From Chryseolinea soli (GTDB lineage: Bacteria > Bacteroidota > Bacteroidia > Cytophagales > Cyclobacteriaceae): DNA of 64,000 nucleotides. Made by a program: the position numbers and the translations under genes. The notes beneath the pieces are model-generated. The model did no database searches. It worked only from the letters and a program-made list of their open reading frames with translations, and was not told the DNA's origin. Position 1 is the stretch's first letter, and every line of letters begins with the position of its first letter. The DNA is taken from positions 7,316,001-7,380,000 of the forward strand of contig NZ_CP032382.1 of assembly GCF_003589925.1 (NCBI RefSeq), given 5' to 3'. Positions 25,501-33,705 of the stretch are shown piece after piece.

Positions 25501-28500
25501 TTAAAAATTTACATTCACACCAATGGTATAGGTTCTCACCGTAGGGAATTTGTCGCGGTTGTCTATGCCCTGCATCCGGATGTCGTTCCGGGTGATCTCG
25601 GGGTCGATCCCTTTATAGCCGGTGATCGTGGCGAGGTTGGAACCGGAAACATAGATCCTCAGTGCGCGCATAAACTTCACCTTCGAAACATCGACGTTGT
25701 AGCCCAGTGTAGCATTCTCCACTTTCACATAGTCGCCGTTCTCGATATAGTAGCTCACAAAAGCCTGGTTGAGATAGCCCAGTCTTCTCTTTCCATACAC
25801 GTTGTCCATGGCGGAGCTGAGCACGTTGTAGTTGATGTTCGGGTTTTCATAGAACATCCGTTGCTGGTTCATGATCTGGTAGCCAAAGGCGCCGCTCAGC
25901 ACGACACTCAAATCAAAATTCTTGTAGCGCATCGTGTTGATCCAGCCGGCGCGATATTTCGGTATGCCATTTCCCAACACCTGGCTGTTCTTGTCGGTAG
26001 CCATGGAGTTGCTGGTCATCGTTTGCCGGGTTCCGTCGGGCAGCTCGATCACCCACATACCATCGTCGGTGATGTCCACCGATTTCAATCCCCAGAAGTT
26101 GCCCAGGGGCTTGCCCGGCTCCAGGCGGTGCGATGCCATGGATATGGGTTCGCTGATGCCGTACTCATTGATATAGTCGCCTTCGATCTTGTAGAGATCA
26201 TTCGACAGGCTCACGAGTTCATTTTTGTTATGGGAAAACGTTACGTTCGAATTCCACTCAAAGGCAGCGCTTTTCACCGGTGTGGTTTTGATGAGCACTT
26301 CAATACCCTTGTTCAGCATCTCGCCCACGTTGGCCAGCGTAGTGCTATACAAATTGGGTGGCTGCGGCACAGAATAATCCCAAAGCATGTCCTTGGTACG
26401 CTTGGAGTAGACATCGACGCTACCCGAGATCTTGTCTTTCAGGATGGCAAAGTCCAAACCGATGTTCAGCTCTCCCGACTTCTCCCAGCGAAGATCCGGG
26501 TTGGCATTGCTCGACGCCACGAGGCCATTGATCCACTTGCCATCATCCAACACGCTAACGCCTTCATAGGTCAGCAACGGTTTTGACAAATAGGAATCTC
26601 TCGGGATCACACCCGTCACGCCATAGCCGGCACGGATCTTCAAAAAGCTCACCACCGACGATCCTCTCAGGAAGTCTTCATTGCTGAGGGTCCAACCGCC
26701 GGAAACGGCAGGGAAGGTTCCCCATTTATTGTTCTGACCAAATTTAGACGAGCCCTCGCGACGCACGCTGGCAAGCAGGTTGAAACGATCGCCAAAACCA
26801 TAGTTCACGCGACCGAAGAAACCGATCAACGTGTTGTCATTTTTATAGCTGTCCATGCGGGCTGTTCCGAGGCGCATCGCGTTTCCGGCCGACAGGTTGT
26901 TGTAGGAATAAGCGTTGGTAGGGAAATCAAAATTGTTTGCATATCCCCCCTGATTGACGTTGTACTGATAGCTGTAGCCTGCCAGCACCGCAAAGGAGTG
27001 CTGGTCGACTGTCTTCGAATATTTGGAGGTCAACTCCAGGTAGTTTGTCTTGATCTGATCGTCGCCGCGGGAGGCAAAACCATTTCTCCGGGGGCCTTTC
27101 ACCGAGTTGTAGTGCTCCTTGGTTTCGGCATAGCCGCGGTAGTTGTTTCGTATTTCGGTGGCCAGCATCAAATTGGTTTGCCAGCCATCCACGAGTTCCA
27201 GTGTTGTGTTGGAGGTTAACCGGGTCCAGTTGTTGGTGATCTTACCCGAGGTTTCACGCACCAGGCCTACGGGGTTGATGTATTGCAAGCGATCGGTTTC
27301 GATCCATTTGCCTTCGTCGTCCTGCATGCTCAGCAAGGGGTTTCGAATCAACGCATTCCGGTAGATCAAGGCATTGAACGAACCTCCGTCGCCCAACGCA
27401 CCGATGTCCTGTGCGCCTCTCAAAAGGTTGGCGCTCAGCTTCAGTTTGTCGTTGAACAGATATTGACTGACGTCCAGTGAAATTCTCAATTCCTTGTTGT
27501 ACGATCCCTCGAACACACCATCCTGGCCGATATAATTAACACTGGCGGCATAGTTGGAATTGGCACCACCACCTTGCAGTGCCAAATTGTGACTTTGCAT
27601 ATAGGCTTTCCGGGTAATTTCACCCAACCAATCCGTGTCGGTCACCCCACCGTTGGCATTGGCTTCGCCCACAAAATCATTCCGGAAGGTGAACTCTTGG
27701 GCATATTTTTGATACTCGCTGGCCGTCAGGAAATCTGCTTTGCGGGCCATGGTGGATACGGCGGAGTAATGGGAATAGGTCAGCGTGGGCGTCTTTGCTT
27801 TGTCGCCGGACCGCGTGGTGATGAGGATCACGCCGTTGGCGCCCCGCGTTCCATAAATGGCCGCCGCCGAAGCATCTTTCAGCACGTCGATGGAGACGAT
27901 ATCCGAGGGCGACACCGTATTGAAATCGCCGGGCACACCGTTGATCAATATTAAAGGAGCAGCCGAACCCTGCAACGTGGCCACGCCCCGCAACGAAATG
28001 TTTGGCCCAGCGGATGGATCGCCCGAGCCGTTGGTGATGGTGAGGCCCGCTACTTTTCCCTTGATCAGTTCCGAAGCGTCGCGCATGGCCCCCGCCGTAA
28101 AGTCTTTCTCCTTTACGCTGGCCACGGCGCTGGTGACCTCTCCTTTCTTTTGTGTTCCATAGCCGATCACCACAACTTCCTGGAGCGATACCAGATCGGG
28201 CATCATCATCACTTCGACGTTCGTCTGTGTGCCCACCGTCACTTCTTCGGTGAGGTAGCCCACAAAGCTGAACATCAAAACCGACTCGGCGCTGGGCACG
28301 ATCAGTTTGTAGTCTCCGTTGGCATCGGTGGTCGTGCCCTGGCTGGTTCCTTTCACCAGCACGTTGACTCCCGGCAAAGCTTCCTTGTCATTGGAGGTAA
28401 CTTTCCCGGAAACCGAAATTTGCGCAAAAGCATGTTGACAGGATAACATCGCGAGGCACAAGGCCAATGTTATCATCACGTGTTTAGTTAAAATTTTTCT

Positions 28501-28503
28501 CAT
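25501..28503 (-). CDS. susC: SusC/RagA family TonB-linked outer-membrane transporter
   Basis: 1000 residues from the ATG at 28503 (MRKILTKHVMITLALCLAML signal peptide). The frame is open 204 bases further upstream, but that extension precedes the signal and lies in the promoter region. The order is signal peptide, carboxypeptidase-regulatory-like domain (ISVSGKVTSNDKEALPGVNV), TonB-box region (LQEVVVIGYGTQKK), plug (LSPSDI/VSIDVLKDASAAAIYGTRGANG) and a 22-strand-type barrel ending in a C-terminal aromatic strand (TYTIGVNVNF). It imports large substrates across the outer membrane using TonB/proton motive force. It is first in a susC-susD operon. Confidence 0.94.
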   Translation of the reverse strand: MRKILTKHVMITLALCLAMLSCQHAFAQISVSGKVTSNDKEALPGVNVLVKGTSQGTTTDANGDYKLIVPSAESVLMFSFVGYLTEEVTVGTQTNVEVMMMPDLVSLQEVVVIGYGTQKKGEVTSAVASVKEKDFTAGAMRDASELIKGKVAGLTITNGSGDPSAGPNISLRGVATLQGSAAPLILINGVPGDFNTVSPSDIVSIDVLKDASAAAIYGTRGANGVILITTRSGDKAKTPTLTYSHYSAVSTMARKADFLTASEYQKYAQEFTFRNDFVGEANANGGVTDTDWLGEITRKAYMQSHNLALQGGGANSNYAASVNYIGQDGVFEGSYNKELRISLDVSQYLFNDKLKLSANLLRGAQDIGALGDGGSFNALIYRNALIRNPLLSMQDDEGKWIETDRLQYINPVGLVRETSGKITNNWTRLTSNTTLELVDGWQTNLMLATEIRNNYRGYAETKEHYNSVKGPRRNGFASRGDDQIKTNYLELTSKYSKTVDQHSFAVLAGYSYQYNVNQGGYANNFDFPTNAYSYNNLSAGNAMRLGTARMDSYKNDNTLIGFFGRVNYGFGDRFNLLASVRREGSSKFGQNNKWGTFPAVSGGWTLSNEDFLRGSSVVSFLKIRAGYGVTGVIPRDSYLSKPLLTYEGVSVLDDGKWINGLVASSNANPDLRWEKSGELNIGLDFAILKDKISGSVDVYSKRTKDMLWDYSVPQPPNLYSTTLANVGEMLNKGIEVLIKTTPVKSAAFEWNSNVTFSHNKNELVSLSNDLYKIEGDYINEYGISEPISMASHRLEPGKPLGNFWGLKSVDITDDGMWVIELPDGTRQTMTSNSMATDKNSQVLGNGIPKYRAGWINTMRYKNFDLSVVLSGAFGYQIMNQQRMFYENPNINYNVLSSAMDNVYGKRRLGYLNQAFVSYYIENGDYVKVENATLGYNVDVSKVKFMRALRIYVSGSNLATITGYKGIDPEITRNDIRMQGIDNRDKFPTVRTYTIGVNVNF

Positions 28504-28595
28504 GTATAAGGGGGATTGAGATTTGAATATTTTGACAGGATGAAAGTAGACAAACACCCGACACGTGTTTTTCCATAAATTATCCTCATGTAATA

Positions 28596-28603
28596 CAAAT
28601 TTA
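28596..28603 (-). promoter_or_regulatory. Candidate -7 element TAAATTTG upstream of susC
   Basis: It matches the Bacteroidota TAnnTTTG consensus on the minus strand, 93 bp before the susC start. The following TAAATTTGTAT extends the similarity to the hydroxyproline operon promoter at 18054. The -33 element is unclear. Confidence 0.35.
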
Positions 28604-28789
28604 TCCACCTCGTGCCCGAAGGCTCGTGAAAACACCCTAGCGATCAACATGGAGGAGTTTGTAAGTGTCCGGCAACCGGCTAATGTGTGAGGGAATATGG
28701 GACGCATCTGTCCATCCTAATCCAGAGCTTTCAGCTAGAATTTTAACATTGTTGGGCTCGTAGTGTAGCAATCTCTTCGAAGGGTTTCT

Positions 28790-28897
28790 CCGCCTCACCT
28801 TTGCTAAAGCTACGACGGGCAAGTCGGCGAGCAAAGAAAGGCGCAAAGGACACAAAGAAGGCTCACCACCCTTGTTGGTGTTCTTCACCAACAAGAA
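28790..28897 (+). repeat. Composite repeat copy 1 with CTTGTTGGTG hairpin
   Basis: It starts with CCGCCTCACCTTTGCTAAAG, continues through a CGCAAAGG-rich middle, and ends in a perfect 10-bp stem hairpin at 28871-28895 (CTTGTTGGTG, loop TTCTT, CACCAACAAG). The same order of parts occurs in reverse at 29006-29160, so the two form a large imperfect inverted repeat. Confidence 0.75.
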
Positions 28898-29005
28898 TAG
28901 CTTCAACTCGACTCGAAGCGAATAATACATTCCCCTTCCTCCAAAAATAACGTACAAAGAAAGCGTCGATGTTATTTATTACCATTCAGAGACCCACGCC
29001 ATCAA

Positions 29006-29160
29006 ATCTTGTTGGTGAAGAACACCAACAAGGGCGATAGGTCTGTATTTACTTTGCGTTGACTTTGCCTGCCCGCCGAAGCTTCAGCGAAGGAGGGCGC
29101 CCTTTGCCCCTTTCTTTGCTCGCCGAAGCTTTAGCGAAGGTGAGGCGGTTCAAATGATTT
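29006..29160 (-). repeat. Composite repeat copy 2 (inverted) with CTTGTTGGTG hairpin
   Basis: Read on the minus strand it begins near 29155 with GAACCGCCTCACCTTCGCTAAA, has an inner GCTTCGGCGGGCAGGCAAAG section, and ends in the 29008-29032 hairpin whose loop (AAGAA on plus) is the reverse complement of that in copy 1. It is longer than copy 1 by a partial internal duplication of the CCTTCGCTGAAGCTTCGGCG unit. Confidence 0.75.
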
Positions 29161-29310
29161 ACAGGGTTGCGCCTAATCGTTAAGGGTCGCATGCACCAGA
29201 CAGCGTCATGCCTATACGGCGCAGGCCGCGAACCGTCTTTCAAAGAGTCATTCCTCGGCTTCTTCTCATCACCGTCGATCGAAGAATCTAAATAAATCGA
29301 TCTCCATGAT

Positions 29311-29358
29311 GAGTGGACACCCCTTTGAGGCTCTGAGATAGAAGAATCGTGTCCACTC
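29311..29358. repeat. 10-bp inverted repeat GAGTGGACAC/GTGTCCACTC
   Basis: Perfect arms at 29311-29320 and 29349-29358 are separated by 28 bp, about 160 bp upstream of the GH88 operon. It could be a cruciform, a regulator site or the remnant of a small element; nothing decides between these. Confidence 0.4.
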
Positions 29359-29441
29359 ACAAAAATAAAACGAACCACATATGGAAAGAACGATGGATAT
29401 TACCCCAGTAATCACTAAATTTTATAGCCCAAAATAGAACG

Positions 29442-29481
29442 ATACGATCTAACAGACCGACAAGCCACGCTTACCCTATCA
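29442..29481 (+). promoter_or_regulatory. GATACGATC and CTTACCCTATCA motifs before the GH88 operon
   Basis: GATACGATC (29442-29450) and CTTACCCTATCA (29470-29481) resemble the two motifs found upstream of the GH51, permease and hydroxyproline genes. They lie 40-79 bp before the GH88 start. Weak but consistent evidence for shared control. Confidence 0.25.
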
Positions 29482-29520
29482 AGCCACCACAACAACCTGA
29501 TTACAAAAAAACAACACCTC

Positions 29521-30900
29521 ATGATCCAAATAGGCCAGCACCTAAAACCATCCGACTTCGCTAGCAAACTCCAATCCTTCTGGGAGCTCTCCGGAAAAAA
29601 AATCGACCTCATCGAAAAGCACTACCACGCCTCACAAGGCTCGCCCGTCTTCACCGTGCAGGGCCGGTACACCACGCGGGGATGGACCGAGTGGACACAA
29701 GGCTTTCAATATGGCGCCGCCATCCTGCAATATGACGCCACCGGCGAAGACCGGTTCCTCGAGCTCGGGCGGAGAAAAACTGTTGAGCTGATGGCCCCGC
29801 ACGTGAGTCACACCGGCGTGCATGATCATGGCTTTAACAACGTGAGCACCTATGGCAATTTGTTGCGGCTGATGAAGGAAGGCAAGACACCTGATCAGGA
29901 ATGGGAACGGAATTTTTATGTGATGGCCCTGAAAGTGTCCGGTGCCGTACAGGCCAGTCGTTGGACAACCATCAAAACGGGCGGGTTTATTCATTCCTTT
30001 AATGGGCCGCACTCCCTCTTTGTAGATACTATCCGCTCGCTGCGTTCGCTGGTGCTGAGCCATAGCCTGGGTCACATCCTTCAGACCGAAGGCGATGTGC
30101 GCATCGTTTTGCTGGACCGCGTCATCCAACACCTGCAGGCCACGGCCGACTATTCCGTGTATTACGGCGAAGGCCGCGACACCTATGATGTATGGGGCCG
30201 GACCGCGCATGAGATCATCTTTAACGTGAAAGACGGAAACTACCGCTGCCCCAATTCACAACAAGGCTACACCGGCTTTAGCACCTGGACGCGTGGACTG
30301 GCGTGGGCCATGTGCGGTTTCGCCGAGGAGCTCGAATGGTTCGACACCGTGAACGAAGACGATCTCAAAGCATTTTCCGGAAAAGACAAAATCATGGCCG
30401 TGATGCTGAAGGCCGCAAAAGCAACGTGCGATTTCTATATCGACCACACCCCCACCGACGGCGTGCCCTATTGGGACACCGGCGCGCCCAACCTATACCG
30501 GCTTGGCGATTACCTCGACCAGCCCTCGGATCCCTACAACGACTTTGAACCCGTAGACGGCTCGGCCGCCGCCATTGCCGCGCAAGGCTTGTTGCGGCTT
30601 GGACATTATTTGAAACGCAAAGGAGACGAAGCCGCCGGCAACCGCTACTGGCAGGCCGGCCTCACGGTGATGAACACCATCCTCGATGAACCCTACCTCA
30701 GCGTCAATCCAAAACATCAGGGCTTGCTCTTGCATTCCGTTTATCACCGGCCCAACGGCTGGGACTATGTTCCCGAAGGAAGTAAGATCCCCAACGGAGA
30801 ATCCAGCATGTGGGGCGACTATCACGTCCGCGAGGCCGCACTCTATCTGCAACGGATCATGAACAACGAAACCTATCACACCTTTTTTAATATTCAATGA
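29521..30900 (+). CDS. GH88-like unsaturated glucuronyl hydrolase family protein
   Basis: 459 residues, no signal peptide, so cytoplasmic. The (alpha/alpha)6-barrel family pattern is visible: HDHGFNNVSTYGNLLRLM near residue 100, GYTGFSTWTRGLAWAMCGF near 250 (the conserved W-x-RG-x-AWA of GH88) and DGSAAAIAAQGLLRLG near 350. GH88 enzymes hydrate the C4-C5 double bond of unsaturated uronides left by polysaccharide lyases. It is longer than the usual ~380 residues and divergent, so another glycoside or uronide substrate is possible. It is first in a five-gene operon, overlapping the next gene by 4 bp. Confidence 0.78.
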   Translation: MIQIGQHLKPSDFASKLQSFWELSGKKIDLIEKHYHASQGSPVFTVQGRYTTRGWTEWTQGFQYGAAILQYDATGEDRFLELGRRKTVELMAPHVSHTGVHDHGFNNVSTYGNLLRLMKEGKTPDQEWERNFYVMALKVSGAVQASRWTTIKTGGFIHSFNGPHSLFVDTIRSLRSLVLSHSLGHILQTEGDVRIVLLDRVIQHLQATADYSVYYGEGRDTYDVWGRTAHEIIFNVKDGNYRCPNSQQGYTGFSTWTRGLAWAMCGFAEELEWFDTVNEDDLKAFSGKDKIMAVMLKAAKATCDFYIDHTPTDGVPYWDTGAPNLYRLGDYLDQPSDPYNDFEPVDGSAAAIAAQGLLRLGHYLKRKGDEAAGNRYWQAGLTVMNTILDEPYLSVNPKHQGLLLHSVYHRPNGWDYVPEGSKIPNGESSMWGDYHVREAALYLQRIMNNETYHTFFNIQ

Positions 30901-31727
30901 ACGCCGCACCCAAAGACCTCTCAAAACTTTGCATCCACACCATCACCACCAAGCCGTGGGCCATCGAAGAGGCTGCAAAAAATTATGCAGCCGCCGGCGT
31001 GAAAGGCATCACCGTTTGGCGCGACGCACTCGAGGGGAGAAACATCCGTCAGACCGGCAACCTGCTGCGCGAGCATGACCTCACCGTGGTATCGCTTTGC
31101 CGCGGCGGGTTCTTTCCAAGCAAAGATCCAAACAAACGAAAAGCCGCCCTCGACGACAACCGGAAGGCCATCGAAGAAGCGGCTGCCTTGGGAACTTCCC
31201 TGATCGTCCTCGTCTGTGGTGCCGATCCTACACAGCCCCTGGAGGAATCGCGAAAACAAATCCAGGATGGCATTGCGGCGGTCCTTCCCGAGGCCTCGGC
31301 TGCCGGCGTGCGGCTGGCCATCGAACCGCTGCACCCCATGTATGCCGACACGCGCTCGGCGATCAACACCCTGGCGCAGGCAAACGACATGGCCGAAGCG
31401 TTGAACTCACCTTATGTAGGCGTGGCCGTCGATGTGTATCACCTTTGGTGGGATCCTTCCCTGCAACAGGAGATCAGACGCTGTGGCGAACACGGAAACC
31501 TGATGGCCTTTCACATCTGCGATTGGAAATCGCCCACAACGGACCTGCTATTGGATCGTGGGTTGATGGGCGAAGGTTGCATCCCCGTGCGGCAGATCCG
31601 CTCATGGGTGGAAGCCACGGGGTTTACCGGGTTTAACGAAGTCGAAATATTTTCAACCATCTACTGGCAGGAAGACCAAAGCGTGTTCCTGAAAAAGATC
31701 ATAAAAGCATACCGCGAAAATTCATAA
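30897..31727 (+). CDS. Sugar phosphate isomerase/epimerase family TIM-barrel protein
   Basis: 276 residues of the AP-endonuclease-2/xylose-isomerase-like family. Likely metal ligands occur in order: Glu in RLAIEPLHP, Asp in VGVAVDVYHLWWD, His in MAFHICDW and Glu in FNEVEIFS. Such proteins isomerise or epimerise keto-sugars or sugar acids in the cytoplasm. Its ATG overlaps the GH88-like gene stop (ATGA), showing translational coupling. The exact substrate is unknown. Confidence 0.82.
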   Translation: MNAAPKDLSKLCIHTITTKPWAIEEAAKNYAAAGVKGITVWRDALEGRNIRQTGNLLREHDLTVVSLCRGGFFPSKDPNKRKAALDDNRKAIEEAAALGTSLIVLVCGADPTQPLEESRKQIQDGIAAVLPEASAAGVRLAIEPLHPMYADTRSAINTLAQANDMAEALNSPYVGVAVDVYHLWWDPSLQQEIRRCGEHGNLMAFHICDWKSPTTDLLLDRGLMGEGCIPVRQIRSWVEATGFTGFNEVEIFSTIYWQEDQSVFLKKIIKAYRENS

Positions 31728-31753
31728 GCGTAAAACGTGATAATCCTCCAACC

Positions 31754-32899
31754 ATGAAAGAACAGAAAATCGGCATCATCATGAATGGTGTCACCGGACG
31801 AATGGGCACCAACCAGCACCTGTTGCGATCCATTGTCGAGATCATAAAACAAGGCGGCATCAAACTGCGGTCGGGCGACCGGCTCATCCCAGACCCGATC
31901 CTGGTCGGCCGCGATGAAGATAAGCTGCAACGGCTCGGCGTTTTGTCGGGCATAAAAAAAATAACCACCAACGTCGACGAGGCGCTGGCCGATCCGCAAA
32001 ACAAGATCTACTTCGATTCGCAGACCACCGGCCGGCGCGCCGAAGGCGTTCGAAAGGCCGTGAAGGCCGGCAAACACATCTACTGCGAAAAGCCGGTGGC
32101 CGTCGACACCAAAGAGGCGATGGAGCTCTACCAGCTTTGTAAAAATGCGGGCGTGAAACACGGTGTTGTACAGGATAAGCTTTGGCTTCCGGGCATATTA
32201 AAATTGAAACGTCTCATCCAGCAAGGCTTTTTTGGCAAGATCCTTTCCGTGCGCGGAGAATTCGGCTACTGGGTGTTTGAAGGCGACTCCATCCCAGCCC
32301 AGCGGCCTTCGTGGAACTACCGCAAAGAAGACGACGGCGGCATCATCGTGGACATGCTCTGCCACTGGCGTTATGTGCTCGACAATGTCTTTGGAAAAGT
32401 GAAAGCCGTTTCCTGCCTCGGCGCCACCCACATCCCCGAACGGGTCGACGAAAGCAACAAACGCTACAAATGCACCGCCGACGACGCAGCCTATGCCACC
32501 TTCGAACTGGAAGGCGGCGTGATCGCGCACTTCAACTCTTCCTGGACCGTGCGCGTGCGCCGCGACGACTTGCTGACCTTGCAAGTAGATGGCACCAAGG
32601 GTTCGGCCGTGGCCGGCTTGCGCGAATGCTACATCCAACACTATGGCAATACTCCCAAACCTGTATGGAATCCCGACATCGTCCAACCCATTAACTTTTT
32701 TGAGGGCTGGGCGAAAGTGCCGGAGCAGGAAGTCTTCGATAATGCTTTCAAAGCCCAGTGGGAGTTGTTCCTGAAACACGTGGCACAAGACGATCCTTTT
32801 CAATGGGATCTTCTGCAAGGCGTGAAGGGTGTCCAACTAGCCGAGAAAGGTCTGGAGAGCTGGAGCAAGCGATGCTGGGTTGATGTTCCTGAAATTTAA
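31754..32899 (+). CDS. Gfo/Idh/MocA family NAD(P)-dependent oxidoreductase
   Basis: 381 residues. The N-terminal Rossmann domain carries GIIMNGVTGRMG rather than the usual GxGxxG, and the sequence KHIYCEKPVAV holds the conserved EKP motif that positions the catalytic Lys. The C-terminal alpha/beta domain contains GGIIVDMLCHW. Members oxidise or reduce sugars and sugar acids at ring carbons, including 3-keto-sugar formation. It is third in the GH88 operon, 26 bp after the isomerase gene. Substrate unknown. Confidence 0.85.
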   Translation: MKEQKIGIIMNGVTGRMGTNQHLLRSIVEIIKQGGIKLRSGDRLIPDPILVGRDEDKLQRLGVLSGIKKITTNVDEALADPQNKIYFDSQTTGRRAEGVRKAVKAGKHIYCEKPVAVDTKEAMELYQLCKNAGVKHGVVQDKLWLPGILKLKRLIQQGFFGKILSVRGEFGYWVFEGDSIPAQRPSWNYRKEDDGGIIVDMLCHWRYVLDNVFGKVKAVSCLGATHIPERVDESNKRYKCTADDAAYATFELEGGVIAHFNSSWTVRVRRDDLLTLQVDGTKGSAVAGLRECYIQHYGNTPKPVWNPDIVQPINFFEGWAKVPEQEVFDNAFKAQWELFLKHVAQDDPFQWDLLQGVKGVQLAEKGLESWSKRCWVDVPEI

Positions 32900-32902
32900 A
32901 CC

Positions 32903-33682
32903 ATGAAGTCCATGAAACGCGTAGCACTGATCACCGGAGGCAGCCGTGGCATCGGCTTTGGCATTGCCGAGCAACTGGCCAAAAACGGATTTGACCTCGC
33001 CATCAATGGCGTGCGCCCCGCAGCGGATGCCGCGGGTGCCATCGATACATTAAAAGCCTTGGGCAGTGATGTGGTGTATTGCCGTGGAAACATTTCATCG
33101 CCGGCCGACCGCGAAAATATTCTGGCCGACGTCCGGCGTCATTTCGGGAGACTTCATGTGCTGGTCAACAATGCCGGCATCGCACCGCGGGAGCGGCGCG
33201 ACATCCTCGAAGCCACCGAAGAGAGTTTCGACGAGGTGCTTTCCACTAACTTGAAAGGCACGTATTTCCTCTCGCAAAAGGCGGCTCAATGGATGATCGC
33301 ACAAAAGAAAAGCGACCCAGAATTCCGTGCGAGCATCATCAACATTTCTTCCATCTCCGCGACGGTGGTGTCGATCAACCGCGGTGAGTATTGCATCGCG
33401 AAAGCCGGTCTGAGCATGGCCACACAGTTGTTTGCCGTGCGCCTGGGTGAATTCGACATCCCCGTGTACGAAGTACGGCCCGGTGTGATCCACACCGACA
33501 TGACGGCGGGCGTGACCGCAAAATACGACAAGCTCATCGCCGAAGGATTGTGCGTGCAGAAACGATGGGGCGAACCGGAAGACGTTGGAAAAGCCGTGGC
33601 CGCGCTGGCCAAGGGCGACTTCCCCTACTCCACCGGGCAGGTCGTCATGGTGGATGGTGGAATGACCATACCCCGATTGTAA
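32903..33682 (+). CDS. Short-chain dehydrogenase/reductase (FabG-like annotation, sugar role likely)
   Basis: 259 residues, classical SDR. Motifs: TGGSRGIGFGIA (cofactor), NNAGIAP, catalytic Ser in INISSIS and Tyr/Lys in YCIAKAGL, and the C-terminal TGQVVMVDGGM. Automatic annotation would call it 3-oxoacyl-ACP reductase, but its place in a sugar-acid operon, 3 bp after the Gfo/Idh gene, points to a sugar or uronate dehydrogenase. A start three codons later (second Met) is equally possible. Confidence 0.85.
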   Translation: MKSMKRVALITGGSRGIGFGIAEQLAKNGFDLAINGVRPAADAAGAIDTLKALGSDVVYCRGNISSPADRENILADVRRHFGRLHVLVNNAGIAPRERRDILEATEESFDEVLSTNLKGTYFLSQKAAQWMIAQKKSDPEFRASIINISSISATVVSINRGEYCIAKAGLSMATQLFAVRLGEFDIPVYEVRPGVIHTDMTAGVTAKYDKLIAEGLCVQKRWGEPEDVGKAVAALAKGDFPYSTGQVVMVDGGMTIPRL

Positions 33683-33705
33683 CAACCGATTAAAAAAATA
33701 TTTGA

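Larger units (their letters stand above)
28504..29520. other. Long intergenic region between susC and the GH88 operon
   Basis: About 1 kb with no convincing gene. It holds the susC promoter region, two inverted copies of a composite repeat with hairpins (28790-28897 and 29006-29160), a 10-bp inverted repeat at 29311-29358 and motifs near 29442-29481 just before the GH88 operon. Short open frames here consist of repeat sequence. Confidence 0.7.

Noticed and set aside
25285..26586. 433-residue open frame on the plus strand across susD and susC
   Set aside because: It is fully antisense to SusC/SusD coding sequence and shows no family features.
28504..28707. N-terminal extension of SusC by 68 residues
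   Set aside because: The signal peptide starts at the internal Met (28503); the extension is not hydrophobic and contains the promoter region.
28637..29378. Two short minus-strand open frames in the susC-GH88 intergenic region
   Set aside because: Both run through the repeat elements and have no start context or homology pattern.
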